This document shows, piece by piece, positions 24,941 through 34,759 of a stretch of 64,000 nucleotides of DNA. Numbering within the stretch: the first letter of the stretch is position 1; each line of letters begins with the position of its first letter. Origin of the DNA: Cyanobium sp. Morenito 9A2 (GTDB lineage: Bacteria; Cyanobacteriota; Cyanobacteriia; PCC-6307; Cyanobiaceae); contig NZ_JAGQBJ010000003.1 in NCBI RefSeq assembly GCF_024345575.1, positions 1 through 64,000 of the forward strand. The letters run 5' to 3'. Under the pieces are notes generated by a model that saw only the letters and a program-made list of their open reading frames with translations, had not been told where the DNA came from and made no database searches. A program made the translations under genes and the position numbers.

Positions 24941-26140
24941 ATGGGCCTCGCCACCTCAGCCCAGCAATGGGCCTCCTGGAACTGGACCAGCAAGGCAGTC
25001 GATAGCCCTGGGCTGCGGCTGAGTGAGGCCTTCTCGGCGTTTGCGGCAGTGGTGAATGCAACGCCCGGAAATGCCGGTGTTCCGTTGTCGATCGTCAAGG
25101 ATCACAATTCCGCGACGGGTGCAACGAACTTCGGGTATGTGTGGCGCCTGGGCCATCCGGTCAATCCGGTGCTCTTGAGCTTCTACAACACCAGCAAAGT
25201 GCAGGGCTACAACGCAGTGTCGAGCTCAGCCCTGTTGAGGCTGGGCCTGGAGAGCGTCTACACCAACGACAGCAGCAACGGCGGCTATGGCACGTTCGCG
25301 ACGACCTTGTTCAGCGTCAACGCGGGCCTGTCCCATTACGCGCCGGATGGATCGCCCGCGATTGATTACGGCGCGATGTTGCTGGTGCTGCAGGACACGG
25401 CGCCAGGCCGTGAGTTCTTCTGCTACTCGATTGCACCGATCGGCGCGGACACCTACACGCAGAACCACACGATGGTTCTGTTCAGGTCACCGGCAACATC
25501 AGGCTGGAATGTGTTCTTTAACCGCTCAAACGCCTATGTCGGCATGTTCTATTCGCAGAACAGCTACATCTGGAACAACAACACGATGGTGGCGTCGTCT
25601 GTGATTCCGCCTCCGCCCACGGGCAGCGAACAGCAACTCATTCGCGGTTGCGGGTTGTATGCGACCACCACCAGCGGTGTGTTCGCTCCTGGCACCATCC
25701 AGCCACGGGTTGCGCTGCCGGATTGTCTCTGGCTGGGCAGCAACCAGATCAGTGATCCGCGCCGCCTGGGCCGGGCCGCCTCTCCGGCCGGCGGCGGCAC
25801 CTTCTACCAGCTGGCAGCGGCGTACAGCGGTGCCACCGATCTCTGGTTCCTGCAGCCAACCGGGACGCCTGCGGCGTTAGCGGGCTGGAGCACGGTGGGC
25901 TCGTTGCCGTGGACCACGGTCCCCGATCGGTTGAGCTTCTGCCCGCTGGCACCGTTGCAGCCCCTGGCGATGGGGCCCGCTGCTGCTCCTGACTTCCTCA
26001 CGGACTGGAGCACGGTGGCGGTCGGTGCCGCTGGTGTACGCCAGCACCCGTTCTATGCCAAGCAACTGCAGGGCAGCGACGGGGGTGGTGGCGGCGGCAG
26101 GCCCAGCAGTGGGGTGCTGTGGCCCCGTGGCAACGGTTGA
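24941..26140 (+). CDS. Virion-like hypothetical protein with a glycine-rich C-terminus
   Basis: 399 residues from an ATG 11 bases after the previous stop. A helical start (AQQWASWNWTSKAVDSPGLR) is followed by a long beta-rich body (PGREFFCYSIAPIGADTY ... MVLFRSPATSGWNVFFNRSN). The last 25 residues are GSDGGGGGGRPSSG-like, as in exposed fibre tips. It is the last large gene of the structural series. Function unknown. Confidence 0.65.
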   Translation: MGLATSAQQWASWNWTSKAVDSPGLRLSEAFSAFAAVVNATPGNAGVPLSIVKDHNSATGATNFGYVWRLGHPVNPVLLSFYNTSKVQGYNAVSSSALLRLGLESVYTNDSSNGGYGTFATTLFSVNAGLSHYAPDGSPAIDYGAMLLVLQDTAPGREFFCYSIAPIGADTYTQNHTMVLFRSPATSGWNVFFNRSNAYVGMFYSQNSYIWNNNTMVASSVIPPPPTGSEQQLIRGCGLYATTTSGVFAPGTIQPRVALPDCLWLGSNQISDPRRLGRAASPAGGGTFYQLAAAYSGATDLWFLQPTGTPAALAGWSTVGSLPWTTVPDRLSFCPLAPLQPLAMGPAAAPDFLTDWSTVAVGAAGVRQHPFYAKQLQGSDGGGGGGRPSSGVLWPRGNG

Positions 26141-26156
26141 GAGCTGCGGCCCTGCG

Positions 26157-26333
26157 GTGACATGCGGACTGATTCGGATTCGCTGTGAGCGCCGTTACCT
26201 GAAAGCGGGTGGCAAGGCGCACGAGCTGCCGAGTCCTGATCACCGGGTGTTCGATGTGCCGCCTGGGATGGCGAACCAGATCGCGCGTTGGTACCGGCAG
26301 CAGGGCTGGGAGGTAATCGAAGAGCCGATCTGA
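26157..26333 (+). CDS. Small hypothetical protein at the end of the structural operon
   Basis: 58 residues from a GTG at 26157 (MTCGLIRIRCERRYLKAGGK), then HRVFDVPPGMANQIARWYRQ and GWEVIEEPI. It is compact and probably folded, with no known family. It ends shortly before the tRNA-Pro terminator. Confidence 0.6.
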   Translation: MTCGLIRIRCERRYLKAGGKAHELPSPDHRVFDVPPGMANQIARWYRQQGWEVIEEPI

Positions 26334-26386
26334 GACCCGGCAGATGAGGTGGATGTGCACGGGATGTGCACAACGGGCCTAAAATG

Positions 26387-26421
26387 GTCAAAAAGAAGGG
26401 CTCCCGGAATCTCCGAGAGCC
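26387..26421 (-). terminator. Rho-independent terminator after tRNA-Pro
   Basis: On the minus strand, GGCTCTCGG-agatt-CCGGGAGCC (one G-U pair) is followed by CTTCTTTTTG. It begins 17 bases past the tRNA 3' end, and also stops plus-strand readthrough less efficiently. Confidence 0.8.
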
Positions 26422-26437
26422 TTTGGTATAACTGCAG

Positions 26438-26511
26438 TCGGGGCGACAGGATTCGAACCTGCGACCTAGTGCTCCCAAAGCACCCGCGCTACCAAGCTGC
26501 GCCACGCCCCG
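26438..26511 (-). tRNA. tRNA-Pro(TGG)
   Basis: The 74-nt minus-strand cloverleaf has acceptor CGGGGCG/CGCCCCG, D-arm GCGCAGCTTGGTAGCGC, anticodon loop TTTGGGA (anticodon TGG) and T-arm CAGGTTCGAATCCTG. The 3' end faces the phage-like element, the geometry expected if tRNA-Pro is the element's attachment gene. I did not find a second copy of the 3' half on the left side. Confidence 0.95.
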
Positions 26512-26580
26512 ATTTACCCATCATAGGACTCCCCTGCTGCTGCCCCCCCCCCCGTGACACCGCAGCGCCTGCCTTGCGGA

Positions 26581-27648
26581 TCATGAGGGCTGCATCACGG
26601 CCCTGTTGGCTGTGCTGATGGCCGCCATGGCGGCATGCAGGCCAGCCAGCTCGTCTGCCTCAAGTTCGAGTTGCTCCACGGCTTCCCAGCCACCGGCGCT
26701 CAGGATCACCGGGGCAGCGACCACACCATGGAGATCCAGCCATTCACCGGCCAGCAACACCTGGGCGGGAAGAATGCGCTGCTCGCCCGTAACCATCGCG
26801 GCGATGATTTCGGCAACCGCATGGGCGGTGGCAATTTCGGTGGTTCGGCCTGCCGTGAAGTGGATGAAGAAAGGCTTCACGACAGCGCGCAGGTCTGCGG
26901 AGAGCGTCTCTACGAGGTCATAGGCCTTCTGCACCTGCCCGCTGCGGATCAAGCCGAACATCTCCATCCTGTGAGCGCGCAGCTCCTGGGGAAAATCGGC
27001 CAGGGTTCGCCCGGCGCGGATGCGATGCACCAGGGCTGCCACCGCCTCGGTGGCCACACCCTGGACCCGCAGCTGGCTCCACAGAGGCAGCGCATGATCA
27101 CCGTGCTGGCCAAGCATCAGCGCCTGCACCTGGGGCCGCCGCACCCCCAGATCAACGGCCAGCTCGGCACGCACGCGCAGGCTGTCAGACAATGCTCCTG
27201 CGCCGATCACGTGGCGGCGTCCGAGCCGTTCGGCGAACACCTGCACCCCGAGTTCCACCGGGTTGGACTGGACAATCACTGTGGGTGGGGGGCCGTTGCG
27301 GGCGGCCATGGCCTCGGCATAGAGCTGATAGATCGGCAGATTCGCCTTCCCCAGGGCGGCACGGTCGACGGCTGCGCCCAGATCGCTGGACACCGTGACA
27401 CCAGCCAGCATCACCACCAGATCAGCGGACAGATCGGCAGGGTCGACCACCACCTCAAGGGCTGGGGCCCCATCGACGAACGCATCATCCAGATCAGCGC
27501 GCAGGCCCCACAGCTCATCCGCGCTGCGCCCGCCTTGATGACCCACCAGCTGCAGCCGCCCCGTGGCAGGCAGAAGTCGGCGATCAAGCAGCTGGCTGGC
27601 GAGTTGGCGGCCACAACTTCCAGCGGCGCCAACAATCGCGACATCCAT
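26581..27648 (-). CDS. Malate/lactate dehydrogenase family protein
   Basis: 355 residues. An N-terminal Rossmann motif (VAIVGAAGSCGRQLASQLL), the substrate Arg region in GALSDSLRVRAELA, and the catalytic GQHGDHALPL with the proton-relay His are all present. The enzyme would interconvert a 2-oxo acid and a 2-hydroxy acid with NAD(H). The closing LEADELAGLHAAMAAI is longer than usual. It lies 85 bases downstream of the COQ4-like gene on the same strand. A run of 11 C residues lies just past its 3' end. Confidence 0.85.
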   Translation of the reverse strand: MDVAIVGAAGSCGRQLASQLLDRRLLPATGRLQLVGHQGGRSADELWGLRADLDDAFVDGAPALEVVVDPADLSADLVVMLAGVTVSSDLGAAVDRAALGKANLPIYQLYAEAMAARNGPPPTVIVQSNPVELGVQVFAERLGRRHVIGAGALSDSLRVRAELAVDLGVRRPQVQALMLGQHGDHALPLWSQLRVQGVATEAVAALVHRIRAGRTLADFPQELRAHRMEMFGLIRSGQVQKAYDLVETLSADLRAVVKPFFIHFTAGRTTEIATAHAVAEIIAAMVTGEQRILPAQVLLAGEWLDLHGVVAAPVILSAGGWEAVEQLELEADELAGLHAAMAAISTANRAVMQPS

Positions 27649-27733
27649 GCCTGGATCATCTCCTTGTTCCCCTCCAAACTACTTGCAGCCCCAGGCAATT
27701 ACAGAAACGGCACGGTGGGGTGCAACCGGCTCG

Positions 27734-28696
27734 TCAGCGGCGAGGAGCAATTCCCCAGGCTTCCTGCAGCTCCTTCAGAGGTTGATCGGCCACGGTGAAA
27801 TAGTCGATGGCCAGGAGATCCCGGGAGCATTGCCTGCCCCGCTTGAGGGCGGCCACAACCCGCTCAGGAACCCCAGGCGCCGACACACAGTTCTGCTGCC
27901 CACCGGCCACCACACTGTCGAACAAGCCGCCTTCGTACATGGCCATCACGCCGAGAAACCAGAGATTGGCTCCCGGCACTGAGCTGCTGGCGGCACCAAA
28001 GGCGGCATTCTCCACCTCACCCACCACATCCACCTGGTAATCACCCAGCACATGCAGCCAGTCGTGATGGGCGAGGGCCGCGTTGGCGCCACCCAGTTCG
28101 CCGGGGGTGGTGAACCTGTTGTTCTGGTAATGCCGCCAGACGGCAGCACCAAGGCTCCCCGGCGGGGCTGACGCCAGGGCACGCCAGCGGGCCGCCAGGG
28201 CCGCATCCGGCTCGAACGTGAAGGTCCAGGCTTTGGGGCCATGCAGCTCCAGCAGCTGCTCAAAGCCCGCCGCCTGGCGGTCTTCCTCCCCCATCCAGAA
28301 GAGCCTGTAGAAATCACTCTGGGCCTGCGACCGGCTGTTGAACGCCACATCGCGGGCCATGACCAGGCTGCGGTCATCGACACCCAACCGTGCCGCCCAG
28401 CGTTCGATCGACCGTTCAAGCTCTGGCGGCACTGGATTCACCAGCATCTCGGCGAGCACCAGCAGCTCGACCAGCTCCCGTCGTTGCTGTGGCTGCGGAA
28501 ACAGATCAACCGCCGCCTCCACATCAATTGCTTCCAGCTGTTCGAAATCCAGGGTTTCTCCCAGCAGCTCCTGGAAGATCGGGGCGAGAAAGCGGGGCTG
28601 GAAGGCTGTGGACCAGCGATGGCCGATCCGACAGGCACCGGCGATGGCTGCGGCCAGGAGCGGAGCCTCTGCCGGGCGGGTATGGACGAGAAACAT
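27734..28696 (-). CDS. COQ4-like protein
   Basis: 320 residues. Near residue 210 is HHDWLHVLGDYQVDVVGE, which fits the HDxxH(x)11E zinc-binding signature of COQ4. The following AAFGAASSSVPGANLWFLG and a helical character agree. COQ4 acts in ubiquinone assembly or decarboxylation in proteobacteria and eukaryotes; cyanobacteria make plastoquinone, so the role here is probably different. It is upstream of the dehydrogenase on the same strand and may share its transcript. Confidence 0.65.
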   Translation of the reverse strand: MFLVHTRPAEAPLLAAAIAGACRIGHRWSTAFQPRFLAPIFQELLGETLDFEQLEAIDVEAAVDLFPQPQQRRELVELLVLAEMLVNPVPPELERSIERWAARLGVDDRSLVMARDVAFNSRSQAQSDFYRLFWMGEEDRQAAGFEQLLELHGPKAWTFTFEPDAALAARWRALASAPPGSLGAAVWRHYQNNRFTTPGELGGANAALAHHDWLHVLGDYQVDVVGEVENAAFGAASSSVPGANLWFLGVMAMYEGGLFDSVVAGGQQNCVSAPGVPERVVAALKRGRQCSRDLLAIDYFTVADQPLKELQEAWGIAPRR

Positions 28697-29140
28697 GGCG
28701 TCAGGGTCGAGAGATGTGATCTGAGCCAGAAGAAGGCATCAGGTGGTCACCGAATGGCTCAATGCAAGCTGGCGCAGATCCGATAACAATGGCGGCTGAA
28801 TCGGACTTTTGGCGAGATGGCAACACGGTTCTAAGCGGCGTCATCCGAGATGGACTGAAGGATCGTGCCCACGTTGGTAGACGTGGCTGAAGTTATGGCG
28901 GGCCGGAAGGCAAGCAGGCTGCGGAAAGGGAGGCTGCCGAAGCGTCATGGACAGGCATCGGTTGACATGATCACAGCAGCAGATTCTCTCGCTTCATCAA
29001 AGATGTCCACCTCCTATTCGTACAGCCTCGGGCTGGATGGAGCAGTTCAATGGGCGGCCTCAGCGAGTCTGAGGAGCCGCGGACTTTTGCATTGGTTAAC
29101 CCAGCTCGAAGTGATGCCATGGGCTGATGGATGACGCTGG
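28697..29140. other. No supportable gene
   Basis: The stretch holds only short frames, including one at 28865-29134 with no family resemblance. It leads into the transposase-like remnant. Confidence 0.35.
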
Positions 29141-29560
29141 ATGATCCAGACGAACCGGTGGAGCGTGGCTCGGATTTCAGACGAACTGGGCACCCAGGTC
29201 GACGCCCTCCACCAATGGTTGTGGGCCTGGTGGTTGCAAGCCGAGATGGTGGAGGCGTTCTCACCGGGACTGGAGGGCTTGAATGCTGCCGACCAGATCT
29301 TCGTGGTGCTGGAGACCGCTGGCCCCAACGTCATTGAGCCCCCCGCCTGCGGCAGCAGGGGGGCCTTCCCTGAGCAGCTGAACCGTTGGCGGCAGGCGTT
29401 CCTGGATGCCAACACCAAGCCTGGGCTGAGGTGGCCGAGTAGCAGGAGCACGAAAGGCTCCGAGCCCAGGGCCTGCGGGAGATCAAAACGTGCTAGTCGC
29501 TGCATTCTCCGCAGGAGTAAGAGGCACTGCAGCGCAGGGATTAAGCCCTGGCCAAGGAGA
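29141..29560 (+). pseudogene. Decayed transposase orfA-like remnant
   Basis: A plus-strand frame contains EQLNRWRQAFLDANTKPG, like the linker of IS3-type orfA proteins. In the neighbouring frame are QEHERLRAQGLREIKT and a later ALAKETERGV, separated by stops. The order matches a frameshifted orfA. Support is modest because the HTH part is weak. Confidence 0.35.
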
Positions 29561-31105
29561 CAGAACGGGGGGTCTGACGGACAGGCGGGAGGCCTACACC
29601 ATCGGAGAGGCCTGCGGCACCTGTCCGGAGGACGCGGATGGCTGACCAGCGCTGCGTGCCGGTGGAGCGCGATCGAGTTGACCGGCGGAGCGAATCCCAC
29701 TGGTGCCAGCCGGCTGAACGCCTATGGCGAACAGGGCCTGTCGCTGCGCACCCGTCCGCCGTAGGCCTTGCAGCAGCAGCAACAGATCGTGGCGGTACTG
29801 GCTGATCAGGCCACGTCTGCTCCATCGAAGAAGACTGCTTCCACGGCCCAGAGAGCAACCCCCAGCGGTTGTTGCGCCTGGCAAGGCAGCGCCATTGCCG
29901 CGGGTGTGCGCGGCTACCGAAGATGCCACGATCGGCGTTTCGCCCCAGGGCCAAACCCTCCCTGTGGTGTGGTCGTGGGGCAGCCTCCAATGCCCCGGTA
30001 CGGTGCGGACTATGGGGCTGCATCCCTACCTGGCGGTCGACGTCTCGCAGCACTTGACGAAGCCATAGGCTAAGCGCGGGGGGGCACTTGGTGGCCGGGG
30101 AAGATGAGGGGGACTTGGTTGACATCGCCATCGATCAGATGCGGCACCGTGGCTGAAACAGCGTCATGGTCGCTCCCGGCGTCGGGGCTGGGCTGACACT
30201 GGCCTGAACAGCCAGCGCTGATCCTCCACGCCCCCCCCTGGCAAGGCCTGGACCCACGCGTTTCGCTGTGCTGCGGGGGGCCACCCTGGAAACACGGCTG
30301 GAGGTGATGGTGGTGCTCAGATCCTTCACCAGATCTGGGGGGATCGAACGACCACCTCACTTCGAGCCCCTGATCCGAACGCTCAGGAGCCGACCTGTCT
30401 GTTCCTGCCGGCCCATTGCCAGCACACAGGAGGCTGATGGGTCGGTGGCACGGTTCTGGCTTGGTGTCAACACCGCCCCGTTGGTATCACGTTCGTGACG
30501 CTCCCCCCTAGGGCCAGAGCGGTGCTGCCATGGCGATCGGCCAGCAGCGAGCCGAGAGCCGCGGGAACGCCCGTCAGCTCCATCCAGGCTGCTGGAGCCG
30601 AAGCCCCCCTGCTCGCTCAACCCGAAGACGTCTGTCTCAACAGGCCACCGGAAGGTTCCAGGCCGAAGCTGGCGTTGCCCGTGATTCAGGCGGCTTGAGG
30701 GCAGCCGAGACGTAACAGCCCCCCTGGACGTCACCCAACGAAGCGGTGGCCGGGAGGAGACCACTCCCATGCCGTCACGGGTGCCAGGCGCAGCTCAACC
30801 AGAGGCCCATGGGCGTCGGCCCGCTGCCCCATGCAGCCGCACAGCCCCATCGTCCTCAGTCTCGATCCCCAGCCTGGAGTCCTCAGCTGGCATCAGCCGT
30901 TACCGCTTCGCGGGCCTGCAGCTACTGGCCCCAAGGGATCAGGCTGATCAGCTCCAGGTCGCTCCATCTGCCCGCTGGCCCTCCGGTCGCCAGGTCCCCA
31001 GCACCGCCAGGAATCGCTGCTGATCCACCCCCTTGAGCAGCCGCAGAGCCTGTTGGCGGGATTTACCCTCCCGCCAACCTCAAGTGACAGACGCAGGCCC
31101 TGACC
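29561..31105. other. 1.5 kb without a supportable gene
   Basis: GC-rich overlapping frames on both strands, none with family resemblance, a ribosome site or a consistent codon pattern. It appears to be decayed DNA like much of 28.8-47 kb. Confidence 0.4.
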
Positions 31106-31294
31106 ATGCCCCCCAACCTCGAGCAGCTGGGCCGCGTTCTGTTACGTGGACTCCGCATCGGTGCCAGCACGATTTCGATTCTGGAGCTGCTGCGCAGCGA
31201 CTGGACCGGCGGCATCAGCGCTGGGGTGGCCTGGCTGGTGTTTCTGCAGGTGGAGCGCCGGCTGTCGCCCGAACCGACGGACACCCAGCGTTGA
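31106..31294 (+). CDS. Small conserved hypothetical membrane-associated protein
   Basis: 62 residues: an amphipathic N-terminal part (LEQLGRVLLRGLRIGASTIS), then a hydrophobic stretch (GGISAGVAWLVFLQVERRL). Clean start and stop and a balanced composition suggest a real small gene of a kind common in picocyanobacteria. Function unknown. Confidence 0.6.
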   Translation: MPPNLEQLGRVLLRGLRIGASTISILELLRSDWTGGISAGVAWLVFLQVERRLSPEPTDTQR

Positions 31295-31959
31295 GAGCGG
31301 CCTTGAGCGCTTCGCCGCCAGCCGTCGCCGGTGTCAGGCCGCTGTCTTCCCGCCAGAGATCCGTTTTCTCCCGCTGCAGCCACTCCTCGGCTCCCCTGGA
31401 GCTGCGCTGCCCGTTGAACAGCGCCCTGCTGAAACCCAGCGAACCGCCATGCCGGCGCCCATCGGATATGGAGCGAACTTGGTCCCCAGCGCCAGCTACT
31501 GCCCTTGGTGGCTTCGGCCGACAGGATGAAGGCATGGGGATCAGTGGAGCTGGTGGGATCACCGCCCTGGAGGTCTTGGTGGTGCCCCCGGTCCTCCTTC
31601 GCGCCAGCTCCGCTCCGCTGGCTCGCGGGTGGCCTGCATCGGGGGCTCCACGGTCGGCTGAGCCAGGGGAGTGGCCCGTTGATGGAATCAGCCTGACGGG
31701 GCCCTGCACCTGAGCGGCCTCCCGATCGTTCCTGTTCAACTGTTGTCGAGGCACTTACTCAGCTGATCGAGCACGTGCCACCCCACGTTCCACCACCGGG
31801 TCGAGCTCTTCAGGTGCCGGGGTCACCGGCCCCAGGCTGTCGCCGGCAGTCAGCGGATCGACTTGGGTTGGCAGGATGGCTGAATTCACCGCGAAGGCCC
31901 GTGCGCTCCGCCCCAGCAAGCCTGTCTGTGGCGGCTGCGCTCGCCCTGAAGTGGCCAAC
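31295..31959. other. No supportable gene
   Basis: Only low-complexity frames. The 5' part of the beta-lactamase pseudogene, including any signal peptide, should lie in its last hundred bases but is not recognisable. Confidence 0.35.
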
Positions 31960-32749
31960 GGCTGGCAACTGCGCTCCCTGGCGGGAGGAGCCGAGCGTGG
32001 CGGCTCTGTTCCAGCAGGCGAAAGCGAACGGCACGTTCGTACGGCTTGATGAGCGCACCGGTCAGCAGCGTGGGCACAACCAGCTCCGCGCTGAGCAGCG
32101 CTTTTCGCCGGCCTCCACGTTCAAGATCCCCAACTCCTTGATCGGCCTGTCGCTGGGGCCGTGAGGAACGTCGACGAACTGATCCCCTCCACCGGCGACG
32201 CCAACCCGTTCCTGGGCGAGTGGCTGGAGCCGATGGGGCTGCGCGGGGCGATCAAAGTGTCCAACGTGCCGATCGATCAGGAGCTGCCCGCCTCATTGGC
32301 CTGTCGCGCATGCACGCTGCGATCCAGTGGCTTGGCTACGGCAACCGGCAGATCGGAGGTGACGTCACCAGCTTCTGGCTGCGGCTTCCCCTGGCGATCA
32401 GTGCGGTGGAGCAGACCCTTTTCCTCTCCAGGCTGGCCCACCAGAAGCTTCCCTTCCCCAGGGGTGCCCAACAACAGGTCACCGAAATCACCCGGGTCGA
32501 CCCGGCCCGGGCTGGAGCCTTCACGCCAAAACCGGTTGGCAGAACGACCCTGGTGCCGGTTTGGGCTGGTGGGTGGGCTGGGTGCAACGGGGCGATCAGA
32601 TCACGCCCTTTGCCCTCAACATCGCCATGATCGGAGCAGCCGATGGTCCCAGGCGGGAGCGACTGGGCCGCGCCAGTCTGCAGGCCCTGGGAGTGTTGCC
32701 AGGCCCGCCGAGGGGGCCAAGTTCCGGAGCCATGAAGCCCTCTTCATGA
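31960..32749 (+). pseudogene. Class D (OXA-type) beta-lactamase, multiply frameshifted
   Basis: Family blocks appear in order but in changing frames: FSPASTFKIPNSLIG (catalytic Ser-x-x-Lys), LRGAIKVSNVPI (the Ser-x-Val element), LSRMHAAIQWLGYGN, LFLSRLAHQKLPFP, then HAKTGW and GWWVGWVQRGDQITPFALNI (the KTG triad region). At least three frame changes, near 32163, 32295 and 32520, break the protein. It cannot make an active enzyme as written. All three active-site motifs survive, so the inactivation looks recent, or the frames reflect sequencing errors. Confidence 0.85.
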
Positions 32750-33010
32750 AGCCCCGTTGCCCCCGACGAAGACCGTTGTCGACCCGCCGGAGCCTTTGCC
32801 ATCGATGGTTGGTCGGCCGCTGGTGAGTGCATCGACAACCGGGAGGCTCCAGAGCGTGGATGACCTCCACCTGAGCTGCAGCCAGGGGCGCGCTGACGAT
32901 CCGTTCCTGCAAACACCTGAGGATCACCCAGTCAGAACCTGGTCGGCTTGATCGGTGTGGTCGTTGCACCCCCGCGCGGTGCCACCTCGGCAGGGGGAAT
33001 CGGGCGACGA
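32750..33010. other. No supportable gene
   Basis: A short spacer with no recognisable signal. CCCTCTTCATGAAGCCCC at 32740-32757 is a local imperfect repeat at the pseudogene's end. Confidence 0.3.
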
Positions 33011-33265
33011 TCAGTTCTCGGGCTCTCCTGGCTGTGCCGTGGGCTCCATGGTGATGCCCAGGTCACGGCAGGTCTGGAGAGGATCCACGCCAGGGGCCAG
33101 GCCCAATGCCTTGCGCAGCGCATCAAGCTGCCCCACCGACTGCAGATCGATCGAGCTGGCGACCTGCTTGCAGGCCAGCTTCTGCAGGGCCTGGGTATCG
33201 GGACGGCCACACCCGGTCAGCAGCGCCACAACGGTGAAAGCACCAACAGTCATCCCCCTGATCAT
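33011..33265 (-). CDS. Small lipoprotein
   Basis: 84 residues with a type II signal peptide: hydrophobic GAFTVVALLTGC ending in a lipobox Cys at about residue 19. The mature part (ALQKLACKQVASSIDLQSVG, QLDALRKALGLAPG) is helical with two more Cys. Probably a periplasm-facing lipid-anchored protein of unknown role. Intact. Confidence 0.65.
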   Translation of the reverse strand: MIRGMTVGAFTVVALLTGCGRPDTQALQKLACKQVASSIDLQSVGQLDALRKALGLAPGVDPLQTCRDLGITMEPTAQPGEPEN

Positions 33266-33459
33266 GGCCAGCGATGCGGAACCGACGCCAACGTAGAAAC
33301 AACGACCCGCCGCTGCACCAGGACGGCCTCGAACCGGTCTTCCCTGTCATCAGCATGGAAACCCAGGGCCCTTTGGGAGCCCCGATGCCATCACTTCTCC
33401 GCCCGTGCCCCCCGAGGAGATCCTTAGGATCCGTCCTCCGCCGCTGCCAGCACAGTTGT

Positions 33460-34330
33460 ATGGCCCGACGTCTGCTTGCCCTGGCCATCGCAGCGCTGGT
33501 GCCAGCCCCGATGCCCTCGGCCGCGGCAGAACCTCCCCAGGCTGACTCGCCCTCCCAGGTGCCGGCAGCAGCGCCCAGCCCAGCCGAGAGCGCGGCGCAA
33601 ACCGAGGGCCTGGCGGCTGAGGCCCAGAATCCGATCGCCAACCTGGTCAGCGTTCCCTTTCTGTACAACTACACACCTGGGATTGGGCCCAACGGCGAGC
33701 AAAGCCTCAATGTGCTCAACATCCAGCCAGTGGTGCCCTTTGCGCTCAGCAAGGACCTCACCCTGGTGACCCGCTCGATCCTGCCGGTGCTGAGCCAGCC
33801 CACCGCAGCGGGCACCCGGAGCGGCATCGGCGATCTCAATCCCAGCTTCTTCTTCGTGCCCAAGGGCAAGGGCCCCTGAACCCTCGGCTTCGGCCCCACG
33901 CTGGTGTTGCCCACGGCCAGCGACAGCAGCCTGGGCAGCGGCAAGTGGTCGGCGGGGCCGGCGGCGCTGGCGGTCTACAGCCAGGGCCCCTGGGTGGCGG
34001 GAGCGCTGCTGAACAACGTGTGGTCGTTTGCGGGTGCCAGCGACCGGGGCCCGGTGAGTGCCTTTCTGCTGCAGCCGTTCATCAACTACAACCGGCCCAA
34101 CGGCTGGTATCTGGTGACCTCGCCGATCATCACCGCCAACTGGCAGGCCGCCGCTGGTCAGCAGTGGATCGTGCCGGTGGGGGGCGGTGTGGAGCGGTTG
34201 TTCCGCGTGGGTGGCCGGCCGATCAATGCCTCCCTGCAGGCCTACGCCAATGTGCTCAAGCCCACCAACGACGGCGACGTGACGATCCGGGCCCAGGTCC
34301 AGTTCCTCTTCCCCCAGCGCGAGGGCGGAC
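33460..34330 (+). pseudogene. Outer-membrane transporter-like protein, interrupted by TGA
   Basis: From the ATG at 33460 there is a signal peptide (RRLLALAIAALVPAPMPSAAA) and then NPIANLVSVPFLYNYTPGIG, NIQPVVPFALSKDLTLVTRS and so on, as in the beta-barrel family near MetA-pathway phenol-degradation porins. A TGA at 33877 follows PKGKGP, where relatives have Trp; the same frame continues (TLGFGPTLVLPTAS ... VQFLFPQ) for another 140 codons. The natural stop after LFP(R/K) is also missing. A TGG-to-TGA change is the simplest explanation. Confidence 0.75.
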
Positions 34331-34759
34331 CTTGGGTTGGGGAGCACCGTCCTCGCATCCGTGGCGCTCGGGTTTGTCAGCGCTGGCGGGTGGGTCAGAG
34401 CCCCCATGACCGGCCCAGACAGATCTCTGGCGCCGCTCCCCAGGCTGCAGCCGACGCCCCAGGCTCGGAGAACCCCAGCAACGGTTGGGCTCAGGTGTGG
34501 CTCAGGCCCCATTGCCGGCCCCTTCCCGCCCTGGGCATCGAACTGGTGCACCACCGCCGTCTGGCCCTGTTCCGCCAGCTGCCGTCCAACGGGTTGGCTT
34601 GCTCCGGTTCGAACCGTTGCGCGGCGCGGGCCTCCGCACCGAGACGCAGCGGATCCTGGCGCTGCCGACGGCGAGCCATGGAGGAAACCCTTCAGCGCCT
34701 GTCCAGCATGGAACGTTTCGAAGGCTCACTGGCAAGAGCCTCTTCCTGCAAGCCAGGCC
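34331..34759. other. No supportable gene
   Basis: Open frames run through this stretch only because of the lost stop of the porin-like pseudogene and GC bias. Confidence 0.35.

Noticed and set aside
2276-26511. tRNA-Asp and tRNA-Pro as paired attachment sites
   Set aside because: Their 3' ends differ and tRNA-Asp points away from the element; only the common T-arm sequence is shared.
26543-26553. C11 homopolymer past the dehydrogenase gene as a phase-variation site
   Set aside because: It lies outside the coding region and between genes, so length change would not alter a protein.
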